A DNA stretch of 64,000 nucleotides from Ornithoclostridium sp944380285 (GTDB lineage: Bacteria; Bacillota; Clostridia; Christensenellales; UBA3700), in contig OZ006985.1 of assembly GCA_963931165.1 (NCBI GenBank), positions 186,001 to 250,000 of the forward strand, read 5' to 3'. The translations under genes were made by a program, and so were the position numbers. Under the pieces are notes generated by a model, which saw only the letters and a program-made list of their open reading frames with translations, did no database searches and was not told the DNA's origin. Shown piece after piece: positions 43,223-51,737 of the stretch (position 1 is its first letter; every line of letters begins with the position of its first letter).

Positions 43223-44194
43223 TTATCTCCAAAGCACTTCGAGCGTCTTGCGGTCGAGCACTCCCCATCTGCCGTCCTCGCGGACGATCGCCCTGCCGTC
43301 CTCGAACGGCGTCGCGACGTCGAACCTGAGCGACACCGCCTCTTCGCCCTGTTTGTCGATGTAGCCCGACTTCTCGCCGACGGTGACGGACGCAAGCCCG
43401 TCGCTGAACGAAGTCGCCGAATCAAATTTGAAGTCGATGACGACGTCGCCCTTCTTGTCGATATATCCGAGTTTGCCGTCCCTCTCCACGCAGGCGAGAT
43501 CTTCGGAGAACTCAAAGGCGTCGTCGTAATCGGGCTGTATGACGACGTTGCCCTTGCGGTCGCGGTAGCCCCACTTGCCCTTGCGGTTGAACTTGACGAT
43601 CGCGTCCGGCGGCAGCGGCTCGCGTTGCGGCTTTTCGACGACGGGCGCAGGCTCGCGCTTGCCGTAAACGATCTCGTAAAGGCTCATGCCGGCATACGGG
43701 TCGCGCTCCTTGCGCTGTTGCTTGCTCTTGCCGTCGCGACGGTCGTTTTTGTCCCTGCGGTCGTCGCGGCTATCTTTGCGGTCTTTGCCGCATTCGCCGC
43801 CCTGCCTCTTTTCATCGCGCTTTGCGCCGCTCTGCGCCTGTTCGGGCTGACGGCGGTCGCGCTTGCCTTCGGGACGAGCGTCGCGGACGGGCTTTTCGCC
43901 CTGCCCCTGCGCGGGCTGCTCGTCGTCGGGACGGAAGTCAAGCCCCAGCTTGGTAAGAGCGCCCTTGACCTCAAAGCATTGTTTTTTGCCTATGTTTTGG
44001 ATGCGATACATCTCGCGCATACGGCGCGCCGCAAGATCGCGCGCAGTCGCTATGCCGCCCTTTGCGAGCAATTCCGCGGTGCGTTCGGACAATCCGAGCT
44101 CCCCGAGCGGAGTCGAAAGCGCCTTTTCGTCGCCGACCGGCGTATATTCGTCGCGCTGTTTGCGCGGGCGATTGTGTTTGAAATTTTTTCCCAT
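43223..44194 (-). CDS. Alpha-CTD-like domain fused to WG repeats
   Basis: 323 residues from MGKNFKHNRPRK; the longer frame upstream has no support. Residues about 20-85 strongly resemble the C-terminal domain of the RNA polymerase alpha subunit (TPLGELGLSERTAELLAKGG, IATARDLAARR, IQNIGKKQCFEVKGALTKLGL), a helix-hairpin-helix DNA- or activator-binding fold. A long charged Lys/Arg/Asp/Gln linker follows (about 90-195), then WG-type repeats (GKWGYRDRKGNVVI, GKLGYIDKKGDVVI, EKSGYIDKQGEEAV, GRWGVLDRK). No signal peptide, so cytoplasmic. The promoter predicts a leaderless mRNA. Function is unknown; a transcription-linked role is speculative. Confidence 0.75.
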   Translation of the reverse strand: MGKNFKHNRPRKQRDEYTPVGDEKALSTPLGELGLSERTAELLAKGGIATARDLAARRMREMYRIQNIGKKQCFEVKGALTKLGLDFRPDDEQPAQGQGEKPVRDARPEGKRDRRQPEQAQSGAKRDEKRQGGECGKDRKDSRDDRRDKNDRRDGKSKQQRKERDPYAGMSLYEIVYGKREPAPVVEKPQREPLPPDAIVKFNRKGKWGYRDRKGNVVIQPDYDDAFEFSEDLACVERDGKLGYIDKKGDVVIDFKFDSATSFSDGLASVTVGEKSGYIDKQGEEAVSLRFDVATPFEDGRAIVREDGRWGVLDRKTLEVLWR

Positions 44195-44200
44195 ATCGTT

Positions 44201-44229
44201 ATTATACCACCGAGCGGGCAAAATGGCAA
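44201..44229 (-). promoter_or_regulatory. Promoter predicting a leaderless mRNA (alpha-CTD/WG gene)
   Basis: On the minus strand, TTGCCA (44224-44229), 17 bp and TATAAT (44201-44206), then 6 nt to the ATG at 44194. No ribosome binding site. Confidence 0.75.
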
Positions 44230-44351
44230 CCTCTCGCGCGTGTATGAGCGCTCCGAGCGAGTCGATTTGGGGCGCATGCGGCAAAGTATTGCGCGATTTT
44301 CGCGCGCGCATATAAAAATGTATATAATTTTGAAAACATATATAAAAAGTG

Positions 44352-44380
44352 TTTACAAATGCCGCGCGAATGCATATAAT
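44352..44380 (+). promoter_or_regulatory. Promoter of the acidic zinc-ribbon gene
   Basis: TTTACA (44352-44357), 17 bp and TATAAT (44375-44380), about 50 nt before the ATG at 44431, which has AAAGAGG as ribosome binding site. Confidence 0.85.
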
Positions 44381-44430
44381 ACTACACGCAAAGACCGACA
44401 CGTCTCAGCATATGAAAAGAGGTATGAATT

Positions 44431-44943
44431 ATGGCAAAGTATAAGAGATGCCCCCGCTGCGAACTCAATTGGATCCCCGAAGAAGAGGAATATTGCGACG
44501 TCTGCAAGGCGGAGTTGAAGATCGGCGGCGCCAGCCTCCTCGAAGACGAAGAGGAAGAATTGTGCCCCATCTGCCACGTCAACTATCTCGAACCGGGCGA
44601 AAAGATATGCTCCTATTGCGCGCAGAAAAACCCGGACAAAGCCGATGACGACGAGCACGTCTACAACATCGACGACACCGATCGCTCGGAAGAAGACCTC
44701 GAAAAGGTCTCGTTCGACGAGCTTGCCGAAGAGGAAAGCTGGGCAGACTATGACGAGCCGTTCGACGACAACGAGAACTTCGACGACGCCGACTATGCCG
44801 ACGACGAAGAAGATGACGAAGATGAAGAGGAAGAACAGTTCAAAGACGACATAGAGGACGACTTCGACTATGACATCGACAGCGTCGAGGATATCGACGA
44901 GGACGAAGAAGAGGACGAAGACCCCGGCAACGACGAAGATTGA
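44431..44943 (+). CDS. Zinc-ribbon protein with a strongly acidic tail
   Basis: 170 residues. Four CxxC pairs make up two zinc ribbons: CPRC and CDVC (residues about 7-26), and CPIC and CSYC (about 45-64). From about residue 70 the chain is almost all Asp/Glu, which suggests disorder and binding to basic partners or metal ions. There is no signal peptide or membrane helix. It has its own promoter and terminator. Function is unknown. Confidence 0.75.
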   Translation: MAKYKRCPRCELNWIPEEEEYCDVCKAELKIGGASLLEDEEEELCPICHVNYLEPGEKICSYCAQKNPDKADDDEHVYNIDDTDRSEEDLEKVSFDELAEEESWADYDEPFDDNENFDDADYADDEEDDEDEEEEQFKDDIEDDFDYDIDSVEDIDEDEEEDEDPGNDED

Positions 44944-44948
44944 CATGC

Positions 44949-44975
44949 CGCCCTGCGTTTAGCGGGGCGATTTTT
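44949..44975 (+). terminator. Terminator of the acidic zinc-ribbon gene
   Basis: CGCCCTGC (44949-44956), loop GTTTA and GCGGGGCG (44962-44969, one G-U pair), then A and T5. Confidence 0.8.
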
Positions 44976-44983
44976 CCAAATTT

Positions 44984-45634
44984 ATGACGATAGCCGTTTG
45001 CATAAATAACGAAAACATCGCCGACCTGATCAAAGGTCTGATGAGCGCCACCCTTCCCGACGCGCAGTTCGAGAAATATGACGCTCAAACTTTGCCATAC
45101 TTTTCCGGCACGATCTCGATGGTGCTGTGCGACGCGGAGTCGCTGTTGCACATATGGCAAAACGACAAACTCCGCGCCCACTATCTGCCGAGCAATCCGA
45201 TCGCGATGATCGTCAACATCAACGGCAAACCCGAAATATTTTACAAATCGTACACAAGCCAAGGCTTGAGAACGCTTGGCATGAAGCGCATCGGCGCCGA
45301 ACCGTCGCCGATGATACCGCTGTTCCACTCTCTCGCCGAGATCACCGAAGACGGCAAGTCGGACGACTATTTTCTCTATACGGGCGGAAGTTCCGGCGGC
45401 GGTCAATTCGCGGTCCGCTACGGCGACGACACCTTGATCGCGCAATATGCCGACAATGTCAAAAGCGGTTCGCGCACCATCATTTCAGTCGCCGGAGAGC
45501 GCCGCATAGGCAGACTTCGCCTGCACAAAGACGGCGTGTCGATCGAAGGAAAATTCTACTCCTATCAAGAGTGTGAGACATTGCCGCTCTACATAATCGC
45601 ACGCATCCAAAAGGTACTCAAAGGGCGCAATTGA
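44984..45634 (+). CDS. Hypothetical protein (216 aa)
   Basis: A 216-residue cytoplasmic protein of unknown function. Residues 1-110 alternate hydrophobic strands and helices (MTIAVCINNENIADLI, ISMVLCDAESLL, IAMIVNING), vaguely like a receiver-type alpha/beta fold, but the phosphoacceptor pattern is not clear. The C-terminal half has a Gly/Ser-rich loop (YTGGSSGGGQFAV) and Arg-rich strands. The ATG lies just 8 nt after a terminator T-run and has no ribosome binding site, so its expression mode is unclear. Confidence 0.65.
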   Translation: MTIAVCINNENIADLIKGLMSATLPDAQFEKYDAQTLPYFSGTISMVLCDAESLLHIWQNDKLRAHYLPSNPIAMIVNINGKPEIFYKSYTSQGLRTLGMKRIGAEPSPMIPLFHSLAEITEDGKSDDYFLYTGGSSGGGQFAVRYGDDTLIAQYADNVKSGSRTIISVAGERRIGRLRLHKDGVSIEGKFYSYQECETLPLYIIARIQKVLKGRN

Positions 45635-45653
45635 ACTTAAAAGCGTAAAATTG

Positions 45654-45683
45654 TTGCCCTCTCTTTGCAAGTTTTGATATAAT
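45654..45683 (+). promoter_or_regulatory. Promoter of the second TIR-methyltransferase gene
   Basis: TTGCCC (45654-45659), 18 bp and TATAAT (45678-45683). The ATG at 45711 is preceded by GAGGGAAC. Confidence 0.7.
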
Positions 45684-45710
45684 TATAACATTAAACGATG
45701 AGGGAACATT

Positions 45711-47006
45711 ATGTCTTTGACCGATCATGAATACGACTTCTTTATAAGTTATTCCAATGCAGATACCGACCCGGTCTCTTCCATTGTCGAGAGTTTGGAA
45801 AATGATTACAAAGCAAAATGCTGGTTTCAAGAAAAAGATTCCAAAGCCGAATTCATTGATGAAATCATGTCAGGGATCGAAAACTCGAAAGTGTTTATTC
45901 TGTTCATAAGCGAACACTCTGCAAACTCCTATTTTGTTTTGAACGAGATCAATCATGCAACCGAATGGCGCTGCCAAAAAGAAGACTATAAAATCATACC
46001 GATCATAATCGACAAAACAAAGCAAGATGTTGCCGATGCGGCATACAAAAGAGTACGCTTCTATTTGGGTAGATTGAACATACTGAATGCCAATACTTTT
46101 GACTCCATAGACTCTTTGATATTGAAAATATTCGAGCAAGCGGAAATCGACTTGCCTGATAGATCTTTGCATAAAAGTCTATATCATTCGAGCGAAAGTG
46201 AAAACGCACGGCTTTGCGCTCAAAACGAAATACTCCGCAACTTTTCATCGGAATTTTTTACTAAATACACTACGCCCGATTCCTACATCCTTGATATCGG
46301 ATGCGCCTCGGGGGAAAATATTATCCTAAGATTGGAAGGCATAGCTTATACCGCTCTGCTTGGATTGGATATTGACGAAAAACAAGTAGAATGCGCAACC
46401 AATCGTTTTGGCGACAATAAAAACACTTTTCTCAAATGCGACGTCATGTCCCCCGAGCTGGATGATATTTTGGAAGACTACATGGAGCGAAACGATATTA
46501 TCGGTTTTGATGTGATCCACATTTCCGCGGTTCTGTTGCACTTGGACGATCCGCTCGACTTATTGCGACGTCTCCGCAGATATTTGAAAAAAACCGGAGT
46601 CTTGTTCATACAAGATGAGGACGACGGAGCCAATATCGTATATCCAAATTCCAAATTTTTCAATCGTGCATTTGAAATATGGGCAGATTCCGAAGAAAGC
46701 GGCGACAGGTTCTGCGGAAGGAAAATACCCTCCTATTTGTCGGCTGCCGGATATAAATATTGTAATTTGGCAAAGTGCGGAGTTTCAAACACTGCGCTCT
46801 CAAAAGATCAGCATTCGGCATTGTGGGACATTTATTTCAATTATCATCTTTGGCTTGCCGTTGAAGAAAATATGTTTCGCAATCCAAACAAAACCGCTAA
46901 GCTGTTGAACGATTATATCGCCGAATACGACACTTACAAAAAAGCCTACGATAACGGCGAGATATTTATTCAATTGGGATTCATGTTTTTCCTGGCAAGA
47001 AAATAA
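45711..47006 (+). CDS. TIR domain fused to a SAM-dependent methyltransferase (TIR-MTase 2)
   Basis: 431 residues. Residues 1-135 are a clear TIR domain: YDFFISYSNAD strand, a BB-like loop WFQEKDSKAEF, KVFILFISEHSANS, and YFVLNEINHA, where Glu79 is the expected NAD-cleaving Glu. A helical linker leads to a class I methyltransferase with YILDIGCASG (192-201), LLGLDIDE, and DVIHISAVLLHLDDPLDLL. The C-terminal block (DDGANIVYP, GYKYCNLAKCGVS) closely parallels TIR-MTase 1 (DDGMNIFFP, GYKNITLERCGLS), so they are paralogs although the TIR parts have diverged. Monocistronic, AT-rich, own promoter. No terminator is clear. Confidence 0.85.
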   Translation: MSLTDHEYDFFISYSNADTDPVSSIVESLENDYKAKCWFQEKDSKAEFIDEIMSGIENSKVFILFISEHSANSYFVLNEINHATEWRCQKEDYKIIPIIIDKTKQDVADAAYKRVRFYLGRLNILNANTFDSIDSLILKIFEQAEIDLPDRSLHKSLYHSSESENARLCAQNEILRNFSSEFFTKYTTPDSYILDIGCASGENIILRLEGIAYTALLGLDIDEKQVECATNRFGDNKNTFLKCDVMSPELDDILEDYMERNDIIGFDVIHISAVLLHLDDPLDLLRRLRRYLKKTGVLFIQDEDDGANIVYPNSKFFNRAFEIWADSEESGDRFCGRKIPSYLSAAGYKYCNLAKCGVSNTALSKDQHSALWDIYFNYHLWLAVEENMFRNPNKTAKLLNDYIAEYDTYKKAYDNGEIFIQLGFMFFLARK

Positions 47007-47240
47007 TGCCATTACAATACAATTTTCCTGCCCGTGTCTGTTATCGATGTCAATGTGCGCGGAGTTTGCTTCTGTTCATCTCCTGTGAGCACGCATTCCC
47101 AATTGCCGACGAGTCGCTTTGATCGTCTGCCCGCCGTATAGAACGCGGCGTCTCTCCCCCGTCGTCCAAGCAAATTTTAGCATCGCGCGGCGGCGATGTC
47201 AAATGCTTATTTTTTATGTCCCATCATACTTCGCGGGCAT

Positions 47241-47263
47241 AAAAAACGCGCCCGAAGGCGCGT
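47241..47263 (-). terminator. Terminator of gpmI
   Basis: On the minus strand, ACGCGCC-TTCG-GGCGCGT followed by T6. It lies about 20 nt after the gpmI stop. Confidence 0.9.
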
Positions 47264-47281
47264 CCTTTGTCGTTGGTTTTG

Positions 47282-48817
47282 TCACTTCACGAGCAGCGAA
47301 TGCCCGGTCATCTCGGACGGGATCGCGAGCCCCATCGCGTCGAGCATGGTCGGGGCGATGTCGCACAGCCTGCCGCCGTCGGCAAGCGCCTTGACGCCGT
47401 CGACGCCGATCGCGATGAACGGCACGGGGTTGGTCGTGTGCGCGGTGAACGGAGTGCCGTCCGCGTCGAACATGTGATCGCAGTTTCCGTGATCGGCGGT
47501 GACGAATGCCTGTCCGCCTACGGACAAGATCGCGTCGACGACCTTTTGAACGCACTCGTCGGTGACCTCGACCGCCTTTTTCGCCGCTTCCATGACGCCG
47601 GTGTGACCGACCATGTCACAATTTGCGAAGTTGAGGATCATCACGCCGTACTTGCCGCTCTTTATCTCCTCGACAGCCCTGTCGGCGACCTCGTACGCGC
47701 TCATCTCGGGCTTCATATCGAATGTCGCGATCTTGGGGGACGGGATGAGGATGCGATCTTCGCCCTCGTTCGGCGCCTCGACGCCGCCGTTGAAGAAGAA
47801 GGTGACGTGCGCATACTTTTGCGTCTCCGCGATGCGGAATTGCTTTATGCCCTGCTTGGCAAGATATTCGCCGAGCGTGTTGGTGTAGCTCTCGGGGCGG
47901 AACGCGACGTCGAGCGCGTCGTTGAAGGTCACGTCGTATTGAGTGAACGACACGAAGTGCGGCGCGAGGAACCCCTTCGCCCTCGGGAAGGACGCGAAGT
48001 CGGGATAGATGAACGAACGGGTGATCTGACGCGCGCGGTCGGGACGGAAGTTGAAGAAGACGACGCTGTCGCCCTCGTCGACCGTCGCGACGGGCTTGCC
48101 GCCGTCCGTAAGCACGGTCGGGATCACAAACTCGTCGGTCACGCCCTTGTCATAGCTGTTTTGCATCGCCTCGATAGGGTCGCTCTCCTCTATGCCTTTG
48201 CCGTCGACGAGCGCTTCGTATGCCTTTTGGACCCTGTCCCAAATGTTGTCGCGGTCCATCGCGTAGAATCTGCCCGAGATCGTCGCGATCTTGCCGAAGC
48301 CGAGTTTGTCCAAATGCGCTTGAAGCTGTTCGATGTAGCCCTTGCCGCTCTCGGGAGGGGTGTCCCTGCCGTCCATAAAGCAGTGGATGTAGACGTTGTC
48401 CAGCCCGCGTCTTTTCGCCATCTCGACCAGCGCGAACAGGTGGGTGATGTGGCTGTGCACGCCTCCGTCGGAGACAAGCCCCATCACATGCAGCTTTTTG
48501 CCGTCCCTCTTGGCGTCGTCCATCGCCTTGACGAGCGCGGGATTGGTGAAAAAGTCGCCGTCCTCGATCGCCTTGGTGATGCGGGTGAGTTCTTGATAGA
48601 TGACCCTGCCGGCACCGATATTGAGGTGACCGACCTCGCTGTTGCCCATCTGTCCTTCGGGAAGACCGACCGCAAGCCCGCTCGCCTTGAGCCGAGTGGA
48701 GGGATATTTGTCCTGCATCGCGATCACTCGCGGAGAAGTCTCGGGCGAGATCGCGTTGTCGGGACCGTACGGAGCGATGCCGTAGCCGTCCATGATGATA
48801 AGTCCTGTGAATTTCAT
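47282..48817 (-). CDS. gpmI: 2,3-bisphosphoglycerate-independent phosphoglycerate mutase
   Basis: 511 residues, the usual iPGM length. It interconverts 3- and 2-phosphoglycerate in glycolysis, with two metal ions. Alkaline-phosphatase-superfamily motifs are visible: IMDGYG near the N terminus (metal Asp), the catalytic Ser in QMGNSEVGH (about 58-66), the DGRDTPP loop, FFNFRPDRARQ, and the metal-binding NCDMVGHTG and TADHGNCDHM. AAAGAGG precedes the ATG. It has its own promoter (48873-48901), separate from pgk-tpiA because an opposite-strand XRE gene lies between them. Confidence 0.97.
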   Translation of the reverse strand: MKFTGLIIMDGYGIAPYGPDNAISPETSPRVIAMQDKYPSTRLKASGLAVGLPEGQMGNSEVGHLNIGAGRVIYQELTRITKAIEDGDFFTNPALVKAMDDAKRDGKKLHVMGLVSDGGVHSHITHLFALVEMAKRRGLDNVYIHCFMDGRDTPPESGKGYIEQLQAHLDKLGFGKIATISGRFYAMDRDNIWDRVQKAYEALVDGKGIEESDPIEAMQNSYDKGVTDEFVIPTVLTDGGKPVATVDEGDSVVFFNFRPDRARQITRSFIYPDFASFPRAKGFLAPHFVSFTQYDVTFNDALDVAFRPESYTNTLGEYLAKQGIKQFRIAETQKYAHVTFFFNGGVEAPNEGEDRILIPSPKIATFDMKPEMSAYEVADRAVEEIKSGKYGVMILNFANCDMVGHTGVMEAAKKAVEVTDECVQKVVDAILSVGGQAFVTADHGNCDHMFDADGTPFTAHTTNPVPFIAIGVDGVKALADGGRLCDIAPTMLDAMGLAIPSEMTGHSLLVK

Positions 48818-48872
48818 AAAAACCTCTTTGGCTTTCGCCTCAAAATTTTGCCTTTGCGGCTTTTTCGGCTAT

Positions 48873-48901
48873 ATTTTAGCACAACGCAAAAATATAGTCA
48901 A
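48873..48901 (-). promoter_or_regulatory. Promoter of gpmI
   Basis: On the minus strand, TTGACT (48896-48901), 17 bp and TAAAAT (48873-48878). Confidence 0.8.
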
Positions 48902-49102
48902 TCTCCTGACCGCACACAAAATTGCGGACGCAGATCCTAAATTCAGGCGTCAAAAGCGTATTAACGGTCAATTGTCCGCATTTTGCCCTGTTTTTTGGTA
49001 TTGCCTAAAATGCGTGCACAACTACAAAAAGTGCAATATAATTGATATAATAATATTGTTAGACAGACGGAGATCTCCTTCCGGCTGTCACGGAGATCAG
49101 GT

Positions 49103-49315
49103 ATGACACTGCAGGAGCAAATTTCGGAAAACATCAAGGCTGAGATCCTCGCCTCCGACAAGACAAAGAGTCAGATCGCCGCGGAGATCGGCGTGTCCAA
49201 ACCCACTTTGTCGCAATATCTGTCGGGAAGGATCCAACCGTCGCTGCTCACCTTTGCAAAACTTTGTAAGGCGATCGGCGCGTCTGCGGACGAGATCCTC
49301 GGCTTGACAAAATAA
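49103..49315 (+). CDS. XRE-family transcriptional regulator (70 aa)
   Basis: 70 residues, essentially one Cro/C1-type helix-turn-helix: SQIAAEIGVSKPTLSQYLSGRI (about residues 23-44) with the recognition helix around SKPTLSQYL. It is encoded on the plus strand between the minus-strand tpiA and gpmI genes, dividing the glycolytic cluster. GGAGATCAGG precedes the ATG, and a palindrome GGAGATCTCC lies about 35 nt upstream and could be its operator. Targets are unknown. A second XRE gene is at 51738-51944. Confidence 0.85.
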   Translation: MTLQEQISENIKAEILASDKTKSQIAAEIGVSKPTLSQYLSGRIQPSLLTFAKLCKAIGASADEILGLTK

Positions 49316-49346
49316 GCCGTCGCTCACTTATCCGTTTTTCGGCAAC

Positions 49347-49381
49347 AAAAAATTGCCGCGGTCACTCCGCGGCAATTTTTT
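49347..49381. terminator. Bidirectional terminator between tpiA and the XRE gene
   Basis: A perfect 15-bp stem (AAAAAATTGCCGCGG/CCGCGGCAATTTTTT) around TCACT. It has T-runs on both strands, so it serves both converging genes. Confidence 0.92.
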
Positions 49382-49390
49382 GCCATTTTT

Positions 49391-50146
49391 TCAGCCGTTG
49401 TATTTGACGACCTGCGAGAAGTCGACCGCTTTGAGCGACGCTCCTCCGATCAGTCCGCCGTCGATCTGAGGCATCGCCATCAGCTCTTTGGCGTTCTTGG
49501 GATTCATCGAGCCGCCGTATTGGATGCGAACTCTCTCCTCGGCGTTCTTCTCGCCGTAGAGCTCGCCCATAGTGCGGCGAATGATCGCGATCGTGTCGTT
49601 CGCGTCCTGAGCGGTAGCGGTCTTGCCGGTGCCGATCGCCCAAACGGGCTCGTACGCGATGACGATGTTGTCAAGGTCTGCGGCGTCGACGCCGTCGAAC
49701 GCGCCCTTGGTCTGTCTGACGAGCACTTCTTCGACCTTGCCGCCCTCTCTCTCCTCAAGGGTCTCTCCGACGCAGATGATGGGTTTGAGTCCCTTTGCAA
49801 GCGCGGTCTTGACGCGCTTGTTGACGGTCTCGTCCGTCTCGCCGAAGTATTGACGGCGCTCGCTGTGTCCGATGATGACGTACTCGACGCCCTGTTCGAG
49901 CAGCATATCGGCGCTGATCTCGCCGGTGAAAGCTCCCTTTTCAGCCCAATGCACGTTCTCCGCGCCCAGCTTGATGTTGGTGCCCTTGATCGCGTCGCCC
50001 GCAGCCCAAATGCTGGTGTACGGCACGCAGATGACGACCTCCGCCTCGGCGTCCGCGACGAGCGGGATGAGATCGTTGAGCAGCGCATAGGTCTGCGCCT
50101 TGGTGTTGTTCATCTTCCAGTTGCCTGCAATGATGGGTCTTCTCAT
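49391..50146 (-). CDS. tpiA: Triose-phosphate isomerase
   Basis: 251 residues, the usual length. It interconverts dihydroxyacetone phosphate and glyceraldehyde 3-phosphate. Hallmarks: GNWKMN near the N terminus (Lys of the active site), IIGHSERR (catalytic His), AYEPVWAIGTGKTAT with the catalytic Glu (about residue 165), and the C-terminal YGGSM and GLIGGASL phosphate-binding loops. It lies 16 nt after pgk in the same direction and ends at a bidirectional terminator. Confidence 0.98.
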   Translation of the reverse strand: MRRPIIAGNWKMNNTKAQTYALLNDLIPLVADAEAEVVICVPYTSIWAAGDAIKGTNIKLGAENVHWAEKGAFTGEISADMLLEQGVEYVIIGHSERRQYFGETDETVNKRVKTALAKGLKPIICVGETLEEREGGKVEEVLVRQTKGAFDGVDAADLDNIVIAYEPVWAIGTGKTATAQDANDTIAIIRRTMGELYGEKNAEERVRIQYGGSMNPKNAKELMAMPQIDGGLIGGASLKAVDFSQVVKYNG

Positions 50147-50162
50147 GATATACCTCTCAAAA

Positions 50163-51482
50163 TTACTTCTTGTCGTTGAGGCACGCGATGCCCGGGAGCA
50201 CCTTGCCTTCGAACAGCTCGAGCGACGCGCCGCCGCCCGTGGAGATGTGGGTCATCTTGTCCGCAAAGCCGAGCTGCTTGACCGCAGCCGCACTGTCGCC
50301 GCCGCCGATAATGGTCGTCGCGTCCTTTGCGTCCGCCATCGCCTGAGCGACAGCGATCGTGCCCTTCGCGAGCGTCGGGTTCTCGAACACGCCCATAGGA
50401 CCGTTCCAGATGACCGTCTTCGCGCCCTTGATGACGTCGGCGAACAGCTTCTTTGTCTTGTCGCCGATGTCGAGCCCCATCTTGTCTGCGGGGATCGCGT
50501 TCACGTCGACCGTCTCGACCGCGATCTCGGCGTCGATGGGATCGGGGAACGCCGCCGCGACGACGGTGTCGACCGGCAGATAGATGGTCTTGCCGAGCTC
50601 TTTCGCCTTGGCGAGCATGTCCTTGCAATAGTCCATCTTCTCGTTGTCGACCAGCGACTTGCCGACCTCGTAGCCCTGCGCCGCGAGGAAAGTGTAAGCC
50701 ATGCCGCCGCCGATGATGAGACTGTCGCACTTGTTGAGCAGGTTGTCGATGACCTTGAGCTTGTCCGCGACCTTCGCACCGCCGAGCACCGCGACGAACG
50801 GTCTCTCGGGCGCCTCGAGCGCGTGAGCCATGACTTTGAGCTCCTTCTCGATCAGGAAGCCGCAGACCGCGGTCTTGACAAAGCCGTATTCGACGATCGC
50901 CGCGGTCGACGCGTGCGAACGGTGCGCGGTGCCGAACGCGTCGTTGACATAGATGTCGCAATAGGAAGCGAGCTGACGGCAGAACTCTTCGCCTCTGCCC
51001 TCCTCCTCTGCGTAGAAGCGCAGATTCTCGAGCAGTACGCACTCACCGTTCTTGCATGCGGCGACCTTCGCCTTGGCGTCCTCGCCGACGACGTCCTTTG
51101 CGAACGTCACCTTGCCGCCGAGTAGCTCGTTGAGCCTGTCGGCAACCGGTTTGAGCGTGAGTTTGACGGGATCGTTTTTGAGCGCCTTGGCGATGTACGC
51201 CTCTGTCGCTGCTGCTCTCTCGTTCTCGGGAAGAGCCTCGACCGCCTTCTTCTCCTTCTTGGTCAGACCGACCTTTGCGCTGAGAATGCTGTGCGGCTTG
51301 CCCATGTGCGAGCAAAGGATGACCTTTGCGCCGTGCTGCATCAAATATTCGATCGTCGGCAACGCGCCGATGATGCGGGTATCGTCGGTGATCACGCCGT
51401 CCTTCATCGGGACGTTGAAGTCCACTCTGACGAGGCAGCGCTTGCCGTTGACGTCTACGTCTCTGATTGTCATCTTGTCCAT
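50163..51482 (-). CDS. pgk: Phosphoglycerate kinase
   Basis: 439 residues, longer than the usual 390-400 because of an insertion near residues 70-105 (KVGLTKKEKKAVEALPENE). It transfers phosphate from 1,3-bisphosphoglycerate to ADP. Motifs: RVDFNVPM at residues about 19-26, HMGKP (family SHLGRP), LLENLRF, NDAFGTAHRSHAS, VLGGAKVADKL, and the nucleotide-binding GGGDSAAAV and STGGGASLELFEG. No gapA is seen in the window. Two promoters upstream are listed separately. Confidence 0.98.
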   Translation of the reverse strand: MDKMTIRDVDVNGKRCLVRVDFNVPMKDGVITDDTRIIGALPTIEYLMQHGAKVILCSHMGKPHSILSAKVGLTKKEKKAVEALPENERAAATEAYIAKALKNDPVKLTLKPVADRLNELLGGKVTFAKDVVGEDAKAKVAACKNGECVLLENLRFYAEEEGRGEEFCRQLASYCDIYVNDAFGTAHRSHASTAAIVEYGFVKTAVCGFLIEKELKVMAHALEAPERPFVAVLGGAKVADKLKVIDNLLNKCDSLIIGGGMAYTFLAAQGYEVGKSLVDNEKMDYCKDMLAKAKELGKTIYLPVDTVVAAAFPDPIDAEIAVETVDVNAIPADKMGLDIGDKTKKLFADVIKGAKTVIWNGPMGVFENPTLAKGTIAVAQAMADAKDATTIIGGGDSAAAVKQLGFADKMTHISTGGGASLELFEGKVLPGIACLNDKK

Positions 51483-51535
51483 AGTTATCTCCTTGGACGG
51501 CAGCTCCGTCCGTATGATAAAATTTTCACGCTCAT

Positions 51536-51565
51536 ATTATATCATTGCGCGCAAACTTTTTACAA
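51536..51565 (-). promoter_or_regulatory. Promoter of the pgk-tpiA operon
   Basis: On the minus strand, TTGTAA (51560-51565), 18 bp and TATAAT (51536-51541), about 54 nt before the pgk ATG. Confidence 0.75.
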
Positions 51566-51675
51566 GTATATATGCGTAAATGTTTTGTCAAAATGACGTA
51601 AAGCGAAGCGGAGAGACCTCCGCCTCTCCGCCGAAATCCGCAGACGGACATATCGACGATATATCCGATATTTTT

Positions 51676-51704
51676 ATTTTATTCCCATTTTAGTGGGAAG
51701 TCAA
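51676..51704 (-). promoter_or_regulatory. Second, leftward promoter under the XRE operator
   Basis: On the minus strand, TTGACT (51699-51704), 17 bp and TAAAAT (51676-51681). It points toward pgk. The palindromic operator 51682-51699 fills its spacer, so repressor binding should block it. Confidence 0.6.
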
Positions 51705-51728
51705 CTAAAATTCCCAATTTTGTGGGAA
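51682..51728. promoter_or_regulatory. Two palindromic operators TTCCCA-N6-TGGGAA
   Basis: 51682-51699 and 51711-51728 have the same perfect 6-bp arms and 6-bp spacers, with centres 29 bp apart. The second overlaps the ribosome binding site area of the XRE gene (ATG 51738), which suggests autorepression. Confidence 0.8.
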
Positions 51729-51737
51729 GATAGTTAT

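Noticed and set aside
38973..47006. Thoeris or TIR-SAVED system
   Set aside because: There is a TIR domain, but no ThsA, SAVED, STING, Argonaute or NLR-like partner nearby. The fused methyltransferase does not match these systems.
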